Position numbers and translations under genes: made by a program. The notes below the pieces were generated by a model. That model was not told the DNA's origin. It was given only the letters and a program-made list of their open reading frames with translations, and searched no databases. Of a DNA stretch of 64,000 nucleotides, positions 61,651-64,000 are shown piece after piece; positions within the stretch are counted from its first letter, which is position 1; every line of letters begins with the position of its first letter. The stretch comes from Anaerolinea thermolimosa (GTDB lineage Bacteria > Chloroflexota > Anaerolineae > Anaerolineales > Anaerolineaceae): NCBI RefSeq assembly GCF_001050195.2, contig NZ_DF967965.1, positions 3,238,974 to 3,302,973 on the forward strand, read 5' to 3'.

Positions 61651-63948
61651 ATGGTGGGATTGCTTTTTTCCGGCCTGGCCGCAACGCTCATTGCGCCATT
61701 CATCGTGCGTCTGCCTGTGCGACGGGCTGCCTGGTTGCCCGGAATTTTCCCCGCGGCCATCTTTGCGTACCTGCTTTTCAGCCTGCCGGCCATGCATACC
61801 AGCCGGGAAAGGATCGCCAGCCTGGCCTGGGTGCCTTCTCTTGAGGTCGACCTCACCTTTCGCCTCGATGGCCTGGGGTTCCTGTTCTCCCTGCTCATTG
61901 CCCTCATCGGCCTGCTGGTGGTCCTTTACGCCAGCGATTATCTCCAGGGCCACCCGCAGCTGGGACGTTTCTATGCCGCGCTGATGCTCTTCATGACCGC
62001 CATGCTTGGCGTGGTCTGGAGTGATCATCTGCTGGGGCTGTTTGTTTTCTGGGAACTGACCAGCATCAGCTCTTATTTATTGATCGGCTTCAACCACGAG
62101 GAAGAATCATCGCGCAAGGCGGCGCTCCAGGCATTGCTGGTTACCGGCGGCGGCGGGCTGGCGCTCCTGGCGGGGCTGGTTCTCCTCGGGCTGAGCGGCG
62201 GAACCTTCGCATTGAGCACCCTCAACCTGCGCGGAGAAGTGCTTCGTGCCAGCCCAGCCTACCCGCTTGCCGTCGGGCTGATTCTCCTCGGTGCGCTGAC
62301 CAAATCGGCACAATTTCCGTTCCACTTCTGGCTACCGGGGGCCATGGCCGCCCCGACCCCGGTTTCAGCTTACCTCCATTCAGCAACCATGGTTAAGGCC
62401 GGGGTTTATTTGCTGGCTCGCCTCAACCCGGCGCTGGGAGGTACTCCTTTATGGAACACGCTACTGGTCTGCTTCGGGCTGATCACCCTGGCCGGAGGGG
62501 CCTTTCTGGCCCTATCCCAGCATGACCTGAAACGCCTGCTGGCCTACACCACGGTGGGTGCACTGGGCGGTATGGTGTTCCTTCTTGGCATTGGCACACC
62601 CCTGGCCGTAAAAGCGGCTCTCACGTTCCTGCTGGCTCATGCGTTGTACAAAGGAGCGCTCTTCCTTGTGGCCGGTGGCATTGACCATGCCACCCATACT
62701 CGCGATATCCGCAGTCTCAGCGGGCTGGCGCGTGCCATGCCCTGGACGGCTTCAGGAGCACTGCTGGCGGGAGCCTCCATGTTTGGTCTACCCCCCACCT
62801 TCGGGTTCGTGGCCAAAGAATTGCTCTACGAAAGCACCTTGGCCCACCCTGCGGCAGGCTGGCTGATTCTGTTCGTGTTCCTGGCCATGATCGGCATGGG
62901 GCTGGTATCAGCCTGGGTGGCAATCAGGCCGTTTCTTGGCCCTCTCTCCTTCCATCATGCCCACGAAAATTCGTGGTTGCTCTGGGGGCCGCCGCTGCTC
63001 CTCGGGTCGCTGGGAATCCTGGCCGGATGGCAGGCAACCGCCGTGGGTGAGCTGTTGATTCAACCTGCGGCAACCGCCATCCTGGGGGAGGCGCAGAAGG
63101 TGAAACTTTCTCTCTGGCACGGGATCACGCCCTATTTCCTTCTCAGTCTGGCCACCATGGCCCTGGCCGCCATGGCTTACCTCTGGAGCAAACCGGTGCA
63201 AAAGTCCATCGAAAGATTCTTCGCCCACCTGGCTCCGCTTGGGCCCGAACGCGGCTACCGCCGCGCCATGAACGGTCTGATCCACCTGGCCAATTTTCAG
63301 ACAAACCTCTGGCAGAACGGCTATCTGCGCGTGTACATCCTTTTCATCATCCTCACAACCCTGGCGCTGGCCACAGGGGCTCTGCTGTTCAACGCGCAGG
63401 GGCTGCATCTGCCCGCCTTTACCCCGCCGCGTTTTTACGAGGTCTTGCTGATCGGAATCATCCTTGCGGGGGTGGGGGCTGTCGTACGCACCACCTCGCG
63501 CCTGGCAACCATTGCCCTGCTGGGCACAGTGGGGTTGAGTATTTCGCTGATCTACCTCCTGTATAGTGCTCCCGACCTGGCCATCGTGCAGTTCGCTGTC
63601 GAAACGCTCACAGTGATCCTCTTTGTGCTGGTCATTTACCGGTTACCCAAGTTCACCCGCATTCAGGGGCAACCAGCCCGCTGGTTTGACCTGTTCGTAG
63701 CCCTGGCCGGTGGCACCCTGATGACTCTGCTGGTGTTGCTGGTCACTTCTGAAACGTTTGTCTCGCTGGTCTCTCCGTATTTCAATGCCAGCAGCCTCCC
63801 GCTTGCCAAAGGGCGCAATGTGGTCAATGTCATCCTGGTAGATTTTCGTGGGTTCGACACCCTGGGTGAAATTACCGTACTTTCTCTCGCAGCCATTGGG
63901 GTTTTTGCCCTCCTTCGGCTGGTTTCTCAAGACAGGAAGAAACCCTGA
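61651..63948 (+). CDS. mrpA: Mrp-type Na+/H+ antiporter subunit A
   Basis: A 765-residue NuoL-like antiporter subunit with about 20 transmembrane helices. Key residues of the proton path are seen: Glu135 in VFWELTSISSYLLIGF and Lys218 in LGALTKSAQFPFHFWLPGAM, plus HSATMVKAGVYLL. The C-terminal extension (MALAAMAYLWSK through VETLTVILFVLVIYRLPKF) carries the DUF4040 and MrpB-like part, as in MrpA and not in NuoL. CGGAGGA precedes the ATG. The next gene overlaps by ATGA-type coupling. It is the first gene of a multi-subunit antiporter operon that leaves the window. Confidence 0.93.
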   Translation: MVGLLFSGLAATLIAPFIVRLPVRRAAWLPGIFPAAIFAYLLFSLPAMHTSRERIASLAWVPSLEVDLTFRLDGLGFLFSLLIALIGLLVVLYASDYLQGHPQLGRFYAALMLFMTAMLGVVWSDHLLGLFVFWELTSISSYLLIGFNHEEESSRKAALQALLVTGGGGLALLAGLVLLGLSGGTFALSTLNLRGEVLRASPAYPLAVGLILLGALTKSAQFPFHFWLPGAMAAPTPVSAYLHSATMVKAGVYLLARLNPALGGTPLWNTLLVCFGLITLAGGAFLALSQHDLKRLLAYTTVGALGGMVFLLGIGTPLAVKAALTFLLAHALYKGALFLVAGGIDHATHTRDIRSLSGLARAMPWTASGALLAGASMFGLPPTFGFVAKELLYESTLAHPAAGWLILFVFLAMIGMGLVSAWVAIRPFLGPLSFHHAHENSWLLWGPPLLLGSLGILAGWQATAVGELLIQPAATAILGEAQKVKLSLWHGITPYFLLSLATMALAAMAYLWSKPVQKSIERFFAHLAPLGPERGYRRAMNGLIHLANFQTNLWQNGYLRVYILFIILTTLALATGALLFNAQGLHLPAFTPPRFYEVLLIGIILAGVGAVVRTTSRLATIALLGTVGLSISLIYLLYSAPDLAIVQFAVETLTVILFVLVIYRLPKFTRIQGQPARWFDLFVALAGGTLMTLLVLLVTSETFVSLVSPYFNASSLPLAKGRNVVNVILVDFRGFDTLGEITVLSLAAIGVFALLRLVSQDRKKP

Positions 63949-64000
63949 TGAACGGTCGTTCTTTGCTCCTCAATGTTGCTGTCCGGTATCTCATGCCGTT
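63948..64000 (+). CDS. mrpB: Mrp antiporter subunit B (3' partial)
   Basis: The ATG at 63948 overlaps the mrpA stop by one base and opens a frame to the window end, coding MNGRSLLLNVAVRYLMP. Its position and the start of a hydrophobic helix fit MrpB/MnhB, which follows MrpA in such operons. Only 17 residues are visible, so the call rests mainly on context. Confidence 0.7.
   Translation, partial: MNGRSLLLNVAVRYLMP

Overview
The window (about 58-60% G+C by eye) reads like a chromosomal segment of an Anaerolineae-type Chloroflexota bacterium. This is inferred from an unusually long SecA, GH2 glycosidases of this lineage's style, secreted proteins carrying YLPxI tails, GAF-rich sensor kinases and a lack of classical proteobacterial or firmicute operons. 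I see no rRNA, CRISPR array, insertion sequence or prophage. One tRNA gene (Leu, anticodon CAA) is present. No gene-free stretch exceeds 300 bases.

Layout. 1-2000: 3' part of an unknown membrane-anchored protein that enters from the left. 2.1-7.7 kb: two paralogous GH2 glycosidases around a TetR regulator with a candidate operator. 7.8-13.2 kb: an LLM-class oxidoreductase, an MBL-fold hydrolase, then a Fur-family regulator with a Zn/Mn-type ABC importer (binding lipoprotein, ATPase, permease) behind a promoter overlapped by a near-perfect Fur box; an FmdB zinc ribbon follows. 13.2-25 kb: gmk-rhomboid operon, a 1985-residue alpha-2-macroglobulin-like lipoprotein, and secA. 25-31.7 kb: flavoprotein, fatty acid desaturase, FG-GAP secreted protein, gatB, ychF. 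31.7-40.5 kb: tRNA-Leu, pantothenate kinase-like protein, molybdopterin oxidoreductase, NarL-type histidine kinase, ubiE-like methyltransferase, chemoreceptor, UxuA-like protein, HD protein. 40.5-47.4 kb: tubulin-like protein, hutI and a broken subtilase. 47.5-54 kb: 2'-5' RNA ligase, gatC-gatA, a low-GC polytopic membrane protein, Yip1-like protein, nicotinate phosphoribosyltransferase. 54-64 kb: a two-gene signalling operon in which one protein keeps the kinase and the other keeps the receiver, cutA, a thioredoxin-CcdA fusion, an ECF sigma factor with a probable regulator, and the start of an Mrp antiporter operon (mrpA, beginning of mrpB) that leaves on the right.

How the genes fit. gatC-gatA and the separate gatB together give the GatCAB amidotransferase. 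The Fur-ABC cluster is a self-contained metal-uptake regulon. The most striking points are (i) the complementary pair at 54.3-57.9 kb (dead receiver plus live kinase, live receiver plus dead kinase), (ii) several genes with a -10 box only 6-7 bases before the ATG and no Shine-Dalgarno, which suggests leaderless transcripts, and (iii) a subtilase that has lost about 19 bases just before its catalytic Asp.
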